64,000 nucleotides of DNA from Paraoerskovia sediminicola (GCF_030296575.1 NZ_AP027729.1:2170001-2234000), one strand, 5' to 3'. Positions 28,738-38,888 are shown, numbered from the stretch's first letter. Numbers and translations: made by a program. The notes: a model not told the origin generated them from the letters alone.

Positions 28738-29901
28738 ATGGGTCCCATGTCCGGCACCTCTCCCGCATCGCCCGCGCTCCCGTACGACGCCCTGCTCCTC
28801 TACTCGTTCGGCGGTCCGAACGAGCCGGCGGACGTCGTCCCGTTCCTCCGCAACGTGACCGCCGGCAAGGGGATCCCTGACTCGCGCCTCGAGGAGGTCG
28901 GCGAGCACTACTACGGGTTCGGCGGCAAGAGCCCCATCAACGAGCAGAACCTCGCGCTCAAGGCGGCGCTCGAGGCGGAGCTCGCGCGCCGCGGCATCGA
29001 CCTCCCGGTCGTGTGGGGCAACCGCAACTGGGCCCCGTACACCGCGGACGCGATCGCGGAGCTGGAGGCCCTCGGCGCCCAGCGGGCCGTGGCGCTCGTG
29101 ACCTCCGCGTACTCGTCGTACTCCGGCTGCCGGCAGTACCGCGAGGACCTCGCCGTCGTGCTCGACGGCATGGGCAAGCTCGACCGCTCCGGCGCCGGCG
29201 CCTCGACGACGGTGCAGTTCGACAAGATCCGCTCCTACTTCAACCACCCCGGGTTCGTGCAGGCCAACACCGACGCCGTCCTGGAGGGCTTCGAGGCGCT
29301 CGCGGCGAAGGGCGGCGACCCGACGAAGGCGCGGCTCGTGTTCGTGACCCACTCGATCCCGGACACGATGGAGGCGGCCTCGCGCGTCGCGCAGGCGACC
29401 TACTCGGCGCAGCACCTCGACGTCGGTGCGCTGATCGCGGAGCGGGTCGGCGCGGCGCTCGGGCACGACGTCGAGTGGGAGCTCGCGTACTGCTCGCGCT
29501 CCGGACCCCCGAGCCAGCCCTGGCTCGAGCCCGACGTCAACGACCTCCTCACGGAGCGTGCGGGCGAGGGGCTGCGCGACGTCGTCATGTCGCCCATCGG
29601 CTTCGTCTCCGACCACATGGAGGTCGCGTACGACCTCGACACCGAGGCGATGGCCACGGCCACCGAGCTCGGCATGACGGCGGTCCGCGCCGGGACCGTC
29701 GGGACGCGCGAGCCGTTCGTCCGCGGCCTCGTGGACCTGATGCTCGAGCGCGCCGCGATGGCCCGCGGCGAGGACGTGGACCAGGAGACCGTCGGGACCC
29801 TCCCGCCGTTCCGTTCCGTGTGCGCGCCCGGGTGCTGCCTGCGGCGCGACGGCGAGCCGAGCGGCGTGCCGGCGCTCTGCGGCGCCGACGTCTCGGCCTG
29901 A
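28738..29901 (+). CDS. cpfC: Coproporphyrin III ferrochelatase
   Basis: A 387-residue ferrochelatase (often called HemH). The active-site histidine lies in [12 protein letters not shown] and the conserved Glu in [15 protein letters not shown]. Four cysteines (AYCSRSG and the C-terminal CAPGCC...LCG cluster) can hold the 2Fe-2S centre typical of actinobacterial enzymes. In these bacteria the enzyme inserts iron into coproporphyrin III, and HemQ (next gene) then decarboxylates coprohaem to haem b. The ATG at 28738 has GAGGGG at proper spacing; an ATG at 28747 is also possible. Confidence 0.94.
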   Translation: MGPMSGTSPASPALPYDALLLYSFGGPNEPADVVPFLRNVTAGKGIPDSRLEEVGEHYYGFGGKSPINEQNLALKAALEAELARRGIDLPVVWGNRNWAPYTADAIAELEALGAQRAVALVTSAYSSYSGCRQYREDLAVVLDGMGKLDRSGAGASTTVQFDKIRSYFNHPGFVQANTDAVLEGFEALAAKGGDPTKARLVFVTHSIPDTMEAASRVAQATYSAQHLDVGALIAERVGAALGHDVEWELAYCSRSGPPSQPWLEPDVNDLLTERAGEGLRDVVMSPIGFVSDHMEVAYDLDTEAMATATELGMTAVRAGTVGTREPFVRGLVDLMLERAAMARGEDVDQETVGTLPPFRSVCAPGCCLRRDGEPSGVPALCGADVSA

Positions 29902-29998
29902 CGGCCCGCGCGACCGGACGGGCGCTGCGGACCGCGCCGCGTCGTCCGACATGATGGGGCGAGGCCCCGCACCACGACCCGACGACCGAGAGGCACCC

Positions 29999-30769
29999 AT
30001 GAGCGAGCACACGCCCGAGCACGTCCACGGCGACACCGGCGAGCGGGTCGACACCGCCGCGATCAACGCGAGCATCCGCTACACGATGTTCTCGGTGTTC
30101 TCCCTCACGGAGACCCTGCCGGAGGACGACGGTGAGCGCGCGTCCCTGGTCGAGGCAGCCGAGCGGGCCGTGGGCGGGGGCGCCGCGGAGGGCGTCGACC
30201 CGGCCGCGACCGAGCCCGACCTCGTCGCGCGCGGGTGGTACGACGTGGGCGGGCTGCGCTCCGACGCGGACCTCATGCTGTGGACCCACGGGTCGTCGAT
30301 CGAGGCCGTCCAGGGGGCGTACCAGCGCCTGCGGGCCTCGTCGCTCGGGCGCGGCCTCGAGCCGGTGTGGTCGGTCGCCGCGCTGCACCGCCAGGCCGAG
30401 TTCAACCGCGGGCACGTCCCGGCGTTCCTCGCGGGCGAGGCCCCGCGCGACTACGTCTGCGTCTACCCCTTCGTGCGCTCGTACGACTGGTATCTGCTGC
30501 CCGAGTCCGAGCGGCGCACGATGCTGCGCGACCACGGGCTCGCCGCGAAGGACTACAAGGACGTGCGGGCCAACACCGTCTCGGCGTTCGCGCTCGGCGA
30601 CTACGAGTGGATCCTCGCGTTCGAGGCCGACGAGCTGCACCGGATCGTCGACCTCATGCGCGACCTGCGGGCCACGGAGGCGCGGCGCCACGTGCGCGAG
30701 GAGGTCCCGTTCTTCACGGGGCCGCGGACGACGCTCTCGGCCTGGGCGGACCGCCAGCCGCTCGCGTAG
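29999..30769 (+). CDS. hemQ: Coprohaem decarboxylase HemQ (ChdC)
   Basis: A 256-residue protein of the chlorite dismutase-like superfamily, the last enzyme of the coproporphyrin-dependent haem pathway. Typical features are the [15 protein letters not shown] start, the [22 protein letters not shown] segment with the catalytic tyrosine and the LRDHG...[28 protein letters not shown] block. Chlorite dismutase activity is not expected in this group. The ATG at 29999 follows GAGAGG; the gene lies 97 bp after cpfC in the same direction, so both are probably made together. Confidence 0.94.
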   Translation: MSEHTPEHVHGDTGERVDTAAINASIRYTMFSVFSLTETLPEDDGERASLVEAAERAVGGGAAEGVDPAATEPDLVARGWYDVGGLRSDADLMLWTHGSSIEAVQGAYQRLRASSLGRGLEPVWSVAALHRQAEFNRGHVPAFLAGEAPRDYVCVYPFVRSYDWYLLPESERRTMLRDHGLAAKDYKDVRANTVSAFALGDYEWILAFEADELHRIVDLMRDLRATEARRHVREEVPFFTGPRTTLSAWADRQPLA

Positions 30770-30799
30770 GCGCGGCCGGGCGCCCGCGCCCGCGGCCGG

Positions 30800-32182
30800 T
30801 CACGCGATCGCGAAGATCAACCACGCCAGCACGAACCCCATCACACCGATGAGCGTCTCCATGACCGTCCAGGTGCGCAGCGTCGTGCGCACGTCCATGT
30901 CGAAGAAGCGGCCGACGAGCCAGAAGCCCGAGTCGTTGACGTGGCTGAGCACCACCGACCCGCCGGCGAGAGCGACCGTCATCGCTGCGAGCTGGACCGA
31001 CGAGAAGTCACCGGCGGCGACGGCGGGCGCGATCAGCCCGGCCGCCGTCGTGAGGGCGACGGTCGCCGAACCCTGCGCGACGCGCAGGATCGCCGCGATG
31101 AGGAACCCGGCGACGATGACGGGGAGCCCGATGTCGCCGAGCGCGTCGGCGAGCGCGTCCCCGATCCCCGACGCACGCAGGACACCGCCGAACATGCCGC
31201 CGGCACCGGTGATGAGGATGACCGACGCCACCGGGCCGAGAGCCGAGTCGAGGGTCTTCTCGAGCGCGGAGCCCTTGACGTCGCGCCGCGTCCCGAGGAC
31301 GAACATCGCGACGAGGAGCGTGATGAGCAGCGCCACGGGGGTCGCCCCGATCGCGCGTAGCGCGACGACGCCCGGGTTGTCCTCCTGGACGGTGCCTGCC
31401 GAGCGCAGCGCGTCGAGGCCCGTGTTGGCGAAGATCAGCACCAGCGGCAGCATCAGCAGGGCCAGCACCGTGCCGAACTTCGGCGGGTTCTCGATGCCGG
31501 CGTCGTCGGCCTTGCCGAGGATCTCGGGGACGGGCAGATCGATGCGCTTGCCCTGCCACTTACCGTAGAGGTAGGCGGTGACGTACCAGGTGGGGATCGC
31601 GATGATGAGGCCCACGGCGATGGTGATGCCGATGTTGGCGCCGAGGAACTCGGTCGCGGCGACCGGCCCGGGGTGCGGGGGCACGAAGACGTGCATCACG
31701 GAGAACGCGCCTGCGGTCGGCAGCCCGTAGAGCAGCACGGACCCGCCCAGGCGGCGCGCCACGGAGAACACGATCGGCAGCATGACGACGAGCCCCGCGT
31801 CGAAGAAGATCGGGAAGCCGAAGATCAACGACGCCACCCCGAGGGCGAAGGGCGCGTGCTTCTCGCCGAACTTGTCGACGAGGAACTCCGCCATGACGCG
31901 GGCCCCGCCGCTGGTCTCGACGAGCCGACCGAGCATCGCGCCGAGCGCCACGAGCAGCGCCACGGAGGCGAGCGTCGAGCCGAAGCCCGCCGTGAGCACC
32001 TCGAGCAGGGACCCCGTGGGGATGCCGGTGGCCACCGCTGTCAGGAGGCTGACGAGCACCAACGCGACGAAGGCGTGCAGGTGGAACCGGATGATCAGGA
32101 CGAGCAGGACGGCGATCGCCGCGGCGGCGATGCCCAGGAGGGCGCCTGCGCCCAGTGTCTGCTCCCAGCCCTCGGGTGGCAT
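30800..32182 (-). CDS. gntP: Gluconate:H+ symporter, GntP family
   Basis: A 460-residue permease with about 12-14 membrane helices and GntP-family motifs: GFPIFFDAGLVVMLPIVFSVAR, FVPPHPGPVAA, the ILITGAGGMFGGVLRASGIG segment and the C-terminal LSHVNDSGFWLVGRFF. It imports gluconate or a related sugar acid with protons. It begins two bases after the stop of the gluconate kinase gene, so the pair is coupled: the kinase traps the imported gluconate as 6-phosphogluconate for the pentose phosphate pathway. Confidence 0.93.
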   Translation of the reverse strand: MPPEGWEQTLGAGALLGIAAAAIAVLLVLIIRFHLHAFVALVLVSLLTAVATGIPTGSLLEVLTAGFGSTLASVALLVALGAMLGRLVETSGGARVMAEFLVDKFGEKHAPFALGVASLIFGFPIFFDAGLVVMLPIVFSVARRLGGSVLLYGLPTAGAFSVMHVFVPPHPGPVAATEFLGANIGITIAVGLIIAIPTWYVTAYLYGKWQGKRIDLPVPEILGKADDAGIENPPKFGTVLALLMLPLVLIFANTGLDALRSAGTVQEDNPGVVALRAIGATPVALLITLLVAMFVLGTRRDVKGSALEKTLDSALGPVASVILITGAGGMFGGVLRASGIGDALADALGDIGLPVIVAGFLIAAILRVAQGSATVALTTAAGLIAPAVAAGDFSSVQLAAMTVALAGGSVVLSHVNDSGFWLVGRFFDMDVRTTLRTWTVMETLIGVMGFVLAWLIFAIA

Positions 32183-32184
32183 GT

Positions 32185-32742
32185 CTACCGTCCTTCTCTG
32201 CCGCTGTCGGCGTCGTCGGGGTGATCCGGGTGATCGCGGTCGAGCAACATCAGCACGCGCTCGGTGATCTGGTCGGGGCTGAGGGCGACGTCGAGCACGA
32301 TCCCGTCCTCGTCGTCCTCCAACCTCTCCAGGGTGTCCAGCTGGCTCGTCAGCATCTCGGGCTTCATGAAGTGACCCGAGCGTCGCGTGATGCGGTCCTC
32401 GAGGAGCGAGCGCTCGCCGCTCAGGTGCACGAACACGAGGTGCCCGTGGGCCGTGCGCAGCCTGTCGCGGTACGCGCGGCGCAGGGCCGAGCACGTGACG
32501 AGCGCGGAGCGGCCGCCGTCGGCCTGCTCGGACAGCCAGTCACGGATCGCCGTGAGCCAGGGAGCGCGGTCCTCGTCGGTCAAGGGCGTGCCCGCCGACA
32601 TCTTCTCGACGTTCGCCTCCGGGTGGAACTCGTCCGCCTCGGCGAACGGGAGTTCGACCCTCGCGAGCACGTGCTGGGCGACGGTGGACTTGCCCGAGCC
32701 GGCGACGCCCATCAGGACGAGATGGGTGGGCGGTGCGTTCAC
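32185..32742 (-). CDS. gntK: Gluconokinase
   Basis: A 185-residue GntK-type kinase. The P-loop is LMGVAGSGKST (residues 10-20); AEADEFHPEANVEKMSAGTPLTDEDRAPWL, CSALRRAYRDRLR and FMKPEMLTSQLDTLE are family signatures. It phosphorylates D-gluconate to 6-phosphogluconate. The GTG at 32742 is preceded by GAGGAG. The C-terminus is Asp/His-rich (DRDHPDHPDDAD). It precedes the permease gene by two bases; no gntR repressor is found next to the pair. Confidence 0.92.
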   Translation of the reverse strand: MNAPPTHLVLMGVAGSGKSTVAQHVLARVELPFAEADEFHPEANVEKMSAGTPLTDEDRAPWLTAIRDWLSEQADGGRSALVTCSALRRAYRDRLRTAHGHLVFVHLSGERSLLEDRITRRSGHFMKPEMLTSQLDTLERLEDDEDGIVLDVALSPDQITERVLMLLDRDHPDHPDDADSGREGR

Positions 32743-32887
32743 GCTCTGCTCCTCGGGTCGGCCCGGGCCTCGTCGCCCGAGCGGCAAGCGTTGCAGCCAT
32801 GCACCTGGCTCGCCAGCCACGGCTCCCGTCCGCGGGCCGTTCTTGCGATGATGGCTTCACGAGCCACCAGACCCTGGCTTCGAGATG

Positions 32888-32901
32888 CTCAGCATGCTGA
32901 G
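32888..32901. promoter_or_regulatory. Perfect 14-bp palindrome in a divergent promoter region
   Basis: CTCAGCATGCTGAG is a perfect palindrome between the divergent gluconokinase gene (start 32742) and the TspO-like gene (start 32920). It could be an operator for either side; the cognate regulator is not evident. Confidence 0.45.
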
Positions 32902-32919
32902 TGTTGGCAGGATGGGCTC

Positions 32920-33837
32920 ATGAGCGACCAGAACGCACCGCACGGCGGCGACGACACCTCGACGACCCGCATCGATCTCGGGTCGGGTCCGGGCGACGGC
33001 AGCGACGGCAGCGACGCCCCGGCGCGCAGCGAGACGCCGACGACGGCCGACCGGGTGCGCCAGGTCGTCGTCCTCGTCGGCTCGCTCGTCGCGATCGCCG
33101 GGGCCGCCTGGGGCTCGGGCGCCTTCGGGGGCACCCCCATCGAGGAGGCCGCCGGAGGCGCGCTGTCCGCGACGGCCACCCCTGTCGCGCCCGACACCCC
33201 GGCCTTCTCGATCTGGTCCGTCATCTACGTCGGACTGTTCGCGTTCGCGGTGTACCAGGTGCTGCCGAAGCAGGGCGCCAACCCGCGCCTGCGTGCCGTG
33301 GCATGGTGGGTGCTCGCGTCGATGCTGCTCAACGCCGCCTGGATCGGCGTCGTCCAGGCCGGGTGGCTCTGGGCGAGCGTCGCCGTCATCGCGGCGCTGC
33401 TCGCGGTGCTCGCGGTCGTCCTCGTCCGCCTGGTCCGCACGCCCGCGTCGGGTCTGGCCGAGTCGATCGTCACCGACGTCACGGTCGGGCTCTACCTGGG
33501 CTGGGTCAGCGTCGCGACGCTCGCGGACGTCGCGGCCACGCTCGCGGCGTCGGACGTCGGCGAGCTCGGCCTGGGCGCGACGTGGTGGTCCGTGATCGTG
33601 GTCGGGGCGGGGGCAGCGCTCGCCGTCGCGTACGCGGTCTTCGCCGCAGGGCGTCCCGTGGTCGCGATCGCGGTCGGCGCAGCGATGGCGTGGGGGATCG
33701 GCTGGATCGCGGCGGGCCGGTTCAACGGCCCGCTGATCGACGAGACGGTCGCGATCGCAGCGGCCGTCGCGGCCGCGGTCGCGATCGTCGCTCCCCTCGT
33801 GACGACCCTCAGCCGGCCCCGCGCGCCGCGCGCCTAG
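32920..33837 (+). CDS. TspO/MBR-like membrane protein
   Basis: A 305-residue integral membrane protein with a charged N-terminal extension of about 45 residues and about seven to eight hydrophobic segments. TPAFSIWSVIYVGLFAFAVYQVLP, ASMLLNAAWIGVVQAGWLW and LGATWWSVIVVGAGAALAVAY resemble the tryptophan-rich TspO family. TspO proteins bind porphyrins and steroids; closeness to haem genes is suggestive only, since the gluconate genes lie between. Its extra C-terminal helices exceed the usual five-helix TspO core (about 160 residues). Function uncertain. Confidence 0.65.
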   Translation: MSDQNAPHGGDDTSTTRIDLGSGPGDGSDGSDAPARSETPTTADRVRQVVVLVGSLVAIAGAAWGSGAFGGTPIEEAAGGALSATATPVAPDTPAFSIWSVIYVGLFAFAVYQVLPKQGANPRLRAVAWWVLASMLLNAAWIGVVQAGWLWASVAVIAALLAVLAVVLVRLVRTPASGLAESIVTDVTVGLYLGWVSVATLADVAATLAASDVGELGLGATWWSVIVVGAGAALAVAYAVFAAGRPVVAIAVGAAMAWGIGWIAAGRFNGPLIDETVAIAAAVAAAVAIVAPLVTTLSRPRAPRA

Positions 33838-33869
33838 GTCCGGGCGTCGTTCCCGGCCCGTCCCGGACC
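33837..33869. terminator. Hairpin between convergent TspO-like and ABM-domain genes
   Basis: GGTCCGGG (33837-33844) pairs with CCCGGACC (33862-33869) around a 17-base loop, overlapping the TspO-like stop codon's end and just beyond the stop of the opposing gene. A plausible two-way terminator. Confidence 0.55.
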
Positions 33870-33871
33870 GA

Positions 33872-34171
33872 TCAGTCGGTCGGAGCCACCTGCGCGAAGT
33901 GCTGGACGACGGGGAACGGCTCGTAGAAGCCGTGCAGCAGCTCGCGCCAGCGGTCGTACTCCGGGGACCTGCGGAAGCCCTCCTCGTGCGCCTCGACCGA
34001 CTCCCAGTCGACGAGCAGCAGGTACGTCGACCACGACTCGACGCCGCGCGACAGGCTGAGCCCGCGGAACCCCGGCTGCTGCTCGATGAGCGGGCGCGCC
34101 TGCGCGAAGGCGGCCTCGAACCTGGCCTCGGAGCCCGGGCGGACGGTGAGGAGTGCGTGCTCACGGATCAT
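33872..34171 (-). CDS. ABM-domain protein (antibiotic biosynthesis monooxygenase fold)
   Basis: A 99-residue protein consisting of a single ABM ferredoxin-like domain: IREHALLTVRPGSEARFEAAFAQARPLIEQQPGFRGLSLSRGVESWSTYLLLVDWESVEAHEEGFRRSPEYDRWRELL is continuous with family profiles, shown here only by its outline (start, central STYLLLVDWES, and FRRSPEYDRW). Members include small monooxygenases and haem-degrading enzymes, but most are uncharacterised. No haem ligand typical of IsdG (Asn/His/Trp set) can be assigned with confidence. Confidence 0.78.
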   Translation of the reverse strand: MIREHALLTVRPGSEARFEAAFAQARPLIEQQPGFRGLSLSRGVESWSTYLLLVDWESVEAHEEGFRRSPEYDRWRELLHGFYEPFPVVQHFAQVAPTD

Positions 34172-34190
34172 GACGCGAGAATACCCGCAG

Positions 34191-34225
34191 GCCCCGCCGG
34201 GTCGGTGCTGCCGACCCGGCGGGGC
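34191..34225 (-). terminator. Hairpin terminator after the glutamate dehydrogenase gene
   Basis: A perfect 15-bp stem (34191-34205 with 34211-34225) with loop TGCTG sits between the glutamate dehydrogenase stop and the next minus-strand start at 34171, and would separate the two transcripts. Confidence 0.75.
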
Positions 34226-34256
34226 CTTGCTCGCTCTGGTGCCTCGCTCTGCGGTT

Positions 34257-34305
34257 CGCCCGAGTGCTCGCCCGAGTGCTCGCCCCGAGTGCTCGCTCGG
34301 ATGCT
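34257..34305. repeat. Four tandem 12-13-bp repeats
   Basis: The unit CGCCCGAGTGCT occurs at 34257-34268 and 34269-34280, then as a 13-bp variant at 34281-34293 and a diverged copy at 34294-34305. The array is in the non-coding 3' region of the glutamate dehydrogenase gene. Confidence 0.65.
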
Positions 34306-34337
34306 CAGCCTGGTGCGCAGACCGGGCGCCGGCCAGG

Positions 34338-35716
34338 TCAGGGGTAGAGACCCCGGATCTCGTGCGCCTCGGCCACGCGCTGCACGCCGATCGCGAGCGC
34401 CGAGTCGCGCAGCGAGACGTCCTCCTTGCGCGCCAGGGCGGACACGTCCGCGTACGCGGAGTGCATCCGGTGCTCGAGACGTTCCGCGATCTCGCCCTCC
34501 GTCCACCAGTAGGCCTGGTTCGCCTGCACCCACTCGAAGTAGGAGACGATCACGCCGCCCGCGTTGGCGAGGACGTCGGGTACGACGACGACACCGTTCT
34601 TCGCGAGGATCCGGTCGCCCTCGCCCGTCGTCGGGCCGTTCGCGCCCTCGACGACGAACCGCGCGCGGACCTGCTGCGCAGTGATCTCGTCCAGCACGCC
34701 CTCGACCGCTGCGGGGACCAGGACGTCGACCTCGAGTCCGAGCAGCTTCGTGTTGGAGATCTCGTCGGACTCCTCGAAGCCGACGACGGTCCCGGTGGCG
34801 GCGACGTGCTCGAGGAGCTCCGCGACGTCCAGCCCGGCGGGGTTCGTGACGCCGCCGTACTGGTCGCTCACGGCGACCACGACGGCGCCCTCGTCCGCGA
34901 AGATCTGGGCGGCGTGCGCGCCCACCTTGCCGAAGCCCTGGACGGCGACGGTCGCTCCGGCGAGGTCGACGCCGGCCTCGCCGAGCGCGGCCTTCGTCGC
35001 GTGGACGACCCCCGCGAGGTGGCGGTCGCGCGCCCGAGCGAGCCTCCGACGGTCAGCGGCTTGCCGGTGACCACGCCGGGGATCGTGTACCCCTCGCTGA
35101 CGGAGTAGGTGTCCATGACCCAGGCCATGGTCTGCTCGCTCGTGCCCATGTCGGGCGCCATGATGTCGCGCTCGGGGCCGATCATCGGCTTGATCTCGCT
35201 CGTGTACCGGCGGGTGACGCGCTCGAGCTCGCGCTCGGAGTGGTCGCGGGGGTCGATCGAGACGCCACCCTTGGCGCCGCCGTACGGCAGGTCGACGATC
35301 GCGCACTTCCACGTCATCCACATGGCCAGCGCGCGGACCTCCTCGATGTCCACCGAGGGGTGGTAGCGCAGCCCGCCCTTGCCGGGGCCGCGCGAGACGT
35401 TGTGCTGCACGCGGTAGCCCTTGAACAGCATCGAGGTGCCGTCGTCCTTGCGGAGCGGCACCGCCACATGCACCTCGCGTCGCGGGGTCGCCAGCATCTC
35501 GTGGGTGCCGCTGGACAGGCCGAGCATGTCGACCGCCCCGGCGAGCTGGGCGAGCGCGGTACCGAGCGGGCCGTGCGGGGAGCTGGCCTGCGGCGCAGGT
35601 CGGGCGTCCTTGTCGTTCAGGCCGTCCGGCGGGGCCGCAGGGGGTGCGGTCGGGCGCGGTGCGGCGGGTGAGCTGGTGGACGGCGCCGCGTTGGCGGCAG
35701 CGTCGGTCGTGGACAC
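34338..35716 (-). CDS. gdhA: Glutamate dehydrogenase (Glu/Leu/Phe/Val type), one frameshift
   Basis: A 459-residue dehydrogenase after correction. The first 45 residues are Ala/Pro/Ser-rich. The substrate domain has GPGKGGLRYHPSVD and CAIVDLPYGGAKGGVSIDPRD with the catalytic lysines; the nucleotide domain has the Rossmann motif AVQGFGKVGAHAA and ANAGGVIVSYFEWVQN-like NANAGG/EW segment. It interconverts glutamate and 2-oxoglutarate plus ammonia; related Leu/Phe dehydrogenases are an alternative. One base is missing in the C5 run at 35009-35013 (coding strand G run), which restores TSRGVVHATKAAL. GTG 35716 follows CGGAGGA. Confidence 0.88.
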
Positions 35717-35937
35717 GGATCCTCCGGGTGTGAGGTCGGGTCGGACGCCGCAGGGTCAGCAGCGTCGCTGAGCCTCCAACGTACCTCCCGCGGCAGGGGC
35801 AGGCCCGTGCGCGGGCGCGGGCGTGCCACCCCGGCCGTGCCGGCCCGGCCGCTCGGCACGGTGGCGGACGACGTCTCACAGCGCGTCCTCAGCCGGCACC
35901 TGCGCGGCGCGCAAGCAGGGTCCGTAGAACTGCCGGC

Positions 35938-36995
35938 ATGGATCCGAACAGCACCGCTCGACCCCCGCAGCCCCGCCGGAACAGGCGGCGCATCCTCGTC
36001 GCGGGCGGGCTCGCGCTCACCCTGACGCTCGGCTCGACGACCGCGTGGGCGCTCGACCGCTTCGTGATCGAGCACGTCGAGATCGACGACGTGTCCGCGT
36101 ACGAGGCCGCGAACGCGAGCGACGGTGGGAGCGGCAGCGACGCCGGCGGCGACGCGGGTGCTGGCGACGCGGGCGGCGACGCGACAGCCACGACGGGAGG
36201 GACGTCGTCCGACACCGGCGCGGCCGAGCTCACGGACTCGATGTACACCGACGGCGGGACGAGCATCTCGATCGACACCGTGACCACGGGCTCGGGCGAC
36301 TCCACCGTCACGTACTACGTGGCCGACGTCGTCCTCGACGACGCGACCACGCTCCGGTCGGCGTTCGCCCAGGACCAGTTCGGCGAGAACATCACGCAGG
36401 ACACGTCCGACATCGCCGCGGACCACGGTGCGGTCCTCGCGATCAACGGCGACTACTACGGGTTCCGCGACACGGGGATCGTGATCCGCAACGGCGTCGT
36501 CTACCGCGACGAGGGCGCGCGCGAGGGACTGGCCTTCTACCGCGACGGACACGTCGAGGTCTACGACGAGACGGCGACCGACGCGCAGTCCCTCGTCGAC
36601 GACGGCGTGTGGAACACGCTGTCGTTCGGTCCTGCCCTCCTGGAGGACGGCGAGGTCCTCGACGGGATCGACGAGGTCGAGGTCGACACCAACGTCGGGA
36701 ACCACTCGATCCAGGGCGCCCAGCCGCGCACCGCGATCGGGGTGGTCGACGACAACCACCTCGTCCTGGTCGTCGTCGACGGCCGGAGCCCCGGGTACAG
36801 CGCGGGCGTCACGATGACCGGCCTCGCCGAGATCATGCAGGGCCTCGGCGCGACGACGGCCTACAACATCGACGGGGGCGGCTCCTCGACGATGGTGTTC
36901 GACGGCGAGCTCGTCAACGACCCGTTGGGTCGCGGCGAGGAGCGGGGACCTCGGACATCCTCTACGTCGCGGACGCGAGCGGGTCGGGCTCGTGA
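35938..36995 (+). CDS. Phosphodiester glycosidase (NAGPA) family protein, one frameshift
   Basis: A 352-residue exported protein. It starts with a basic N-terminus and one hydrophobic segment (ILVAGGLALTLTLGSTTAWAL), a signal peptide or anchor, then a Gly/Asp/Ala-rich linker (about residues 55-95) and a phosphodiester glycosidase domain with AINGDYYGFRDTGIVIRNG, QPRTAIGVVDDNHLVLVVVDGR and the signature TAYNIDGGGSSTMVFDG. The family is named for the mammalian uncovering enzyme that removes GlcNAc from phosphodiesters; bacterial members often act on wall polymers. One base is missing in the G run at 36944-36947; correction gives GTSDILYVADASGSGS and a stop at 36995 that overlaps the next start. 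Confidence 0.8.
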
Positions 36996-38133
36996 TCGTC
37001 CTCGTCCCGGCCTACGAGCCGGATCACAGGCTCGTCGACCTCGTCGCCGACCTGCGCGCCGCCGCCCCGGAGCTCCCGGTGGTCGTCGTCGACGACGGGT
37101 CCGGCCCCGCCTACGCCGACTGGTTCGAGCGCGCCGGGTCCGCTGGAGCGACCGTCCTCGTGGACGGCGCCGACGACGGCTCCCGCAACCACGGCAAGGG
37201 TCACGCGCTGCGGCTGGGCGTGCGTCACGTCCTCGACGCCCACCCCGGGCACGGCGTCGTCTGCGCCGACAGCGACGGCCAGCACACGGTCCCCGACATC
37301 CTCGCGGTCGCCGCGCGGGCCGAGCGCGAGGACCGGACGGTCGCGGCGGGACAGGCTCCGACGATGGTCCTCGGGGGCGTCGCTTCACGGGGAGCGTCCC
37401 CGTCCGCAGCCGGGTGGGCAACACCGTGACGCGGGCGATCATGCGGCTCGTCACCGGTCTGCCCGTCCACGACACCCAGACCGGGCTGCGGGCGTACCCG
37501 GCGCAGATGCTGCCCTGGCTGCTCGACGTGCCCGGCGAGCGTTTCGAGTACGAGCTGTCGCTGCTGCTCGGCGCGCGCCGCGCCGGGTACCGGGTGGCGG
37601 AGGTCCCGATCCGCACGGTCTACCTCGACGACAACGCGTCGTCCCACTTCAGGCCGGTCCGTGACTCGCTCCGGGTCCTCGCCCCCGTCCTGCGGTTCGC
37701 CGCGACGGGCCTCGTCTCGTTCGGCGTCGAGCTCGCGCTGCTGGTGCTGCTCCAGCGGTGGACCGGGTCGCTGCTCGTCGCCGTCGTCGGGGCGCGCCTG
37801 GTCAGCGGTTCGGTGAACTTCCTCGCGAACAAGCTCTACGTGTTCCGGTCGGTCGGTCCCCAGCGCACCCGCCGCGAGGCCGTGCGCTACGCGATGCTCG
37901 CGGTGTGCCTGGTCGCGCTCGGCTACGGGCTGCTGCGCGGTCTCGTCGCGGTCGGCGTCGCGCTCGTCGTCGCGAAGGTCGTCACCGACCTCCTGCTGTT
38001 CGTGACCGGCTGGGCGGTGCAGCGACGGGTGGTCTTCGCGGGCCCGAGCACGGGACGAGCAGCGGTCAGCCCCGGGTCCGGCGCCGGTACGACGCCGGGG
38101 TCTCGCCGGTCAGTCGCGCGAACGTCCGGGTGA
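36992..38133 (+). CDS. GT2 glycosyltransferase fused to a GtrA-like membrane domain, one frameshift
   Basis: A 380-residue fusion. Residues 1-220 are a GT2 fold: VLVPAYEPDHRLVDLV, VVVVDDGSG, the DSDGQH metal site and the HDTQTGLRAY loop typical of polyprenyl-phosphate glycosyltransferases. The C-terminal 150 residues (RFAATGLVSFGVELALLVLL onward) have four hydrophobic segments with the NFLANKLYVFRS motif of GtrA, a flippase-like family. Together they could make and move a lipid-linked sugar. One base is missing in the G run at 37373-37377. GTG 36992 overlaps the stop of the phosphodiester glycosidase gene, indicating coupling. The tail overlaps the opposing AraC gene by 68 bp. Confidence 0.78.
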
Positions 38134-38817
38134 ACGACGGCTGGTCGTAGAAGCCGGCGACGGCGGCGACGTCGGAGATGGGCAGCAGCCCCTCGGTGAG
38201 CAGCTCGGTGGCGCGGTCGACCCGGGCCCGCAGCACGAGCTGGCGCGGCGTGAGGAGAAGACCCGCCGCACCCGACGGTCGAGGACGTCGACCGAGCACC
38301 CGGCCAGCGCGGCGAGCCGCGGCGCCGTGAGCTGCTCGTCGAGCCGCTCCGCCACGGCGGCGACCAGCCGCGACATGGAGTCCATGGTCGCGTCGTCCGC
38401 GTCGGCCTCGTGGAGGTCCTGCGAGACCGAGACGAGCCCCGTCACCCGGCCGGAGGCGTCGTGGACCGGGTGCTTCGAGGTGAGGAACCAGCCGGCCGTG
38501 CCACCGAGCCGACGGATCAGCTCCAGCTCGTTGCGCAGCGGCCTGCCCGAGCGGAGCACCTCCGCGTCCTGCTGCGCATAGCGCTCGGCGAGCTGCGGGA
38601 CGAACAGGTCGGCCGCCGTCCTGCCGAGGACCTCGCGGCGCGACCGCGCGTTGGTGCGCATGACGAACACGCGGTTGACCGCGACGTAGCGGCCGTCGAC
38701 GTCCTTGGCGCAGAACATCGTCTGCGCCAGCTCGTCCATGAGCCCCACCATCACGGGGCTCAGGCCGAGGGTGGGGAGCGCCGGGACGGCGACCGGTTCG
38801 GTGGGCACATCGGCCAT
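38066..38817 (-). CDS. PAS-AraC transcriptional regulator, one frameshift
   Basis: A 250-residue regulator with an N-terminal PAS-type sensor (LMDELAQTMFCAKDVDGRYVAVNRVF, RRLGGTAGWFLTSKHPV, VTGLVSVSQDLHE) and a C-terminal AraC DNA-binding domain (LAALAGCSVDVLDRRVRRVF; then LLPISDVAAVAGFYDQPSFTRTFARLTGETPASYRRR). The two parts of the AraC domain are in different frames; one base lost at about 38250-38260 explains this, and unlike the other shifts here it is not in a long G/C run. It reads divergently from putA with 71 bp between, so regulation of proline use is likely; the PAS ligand is unknown. Confidence 0.78.
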
Positions 38818-38888
38818 TGTCACAATCCCGCCCCACCCTCGCCCGTTTCGTACAAGACAACCGCCGCGGTGCGGGCGCACAGTGGGGT

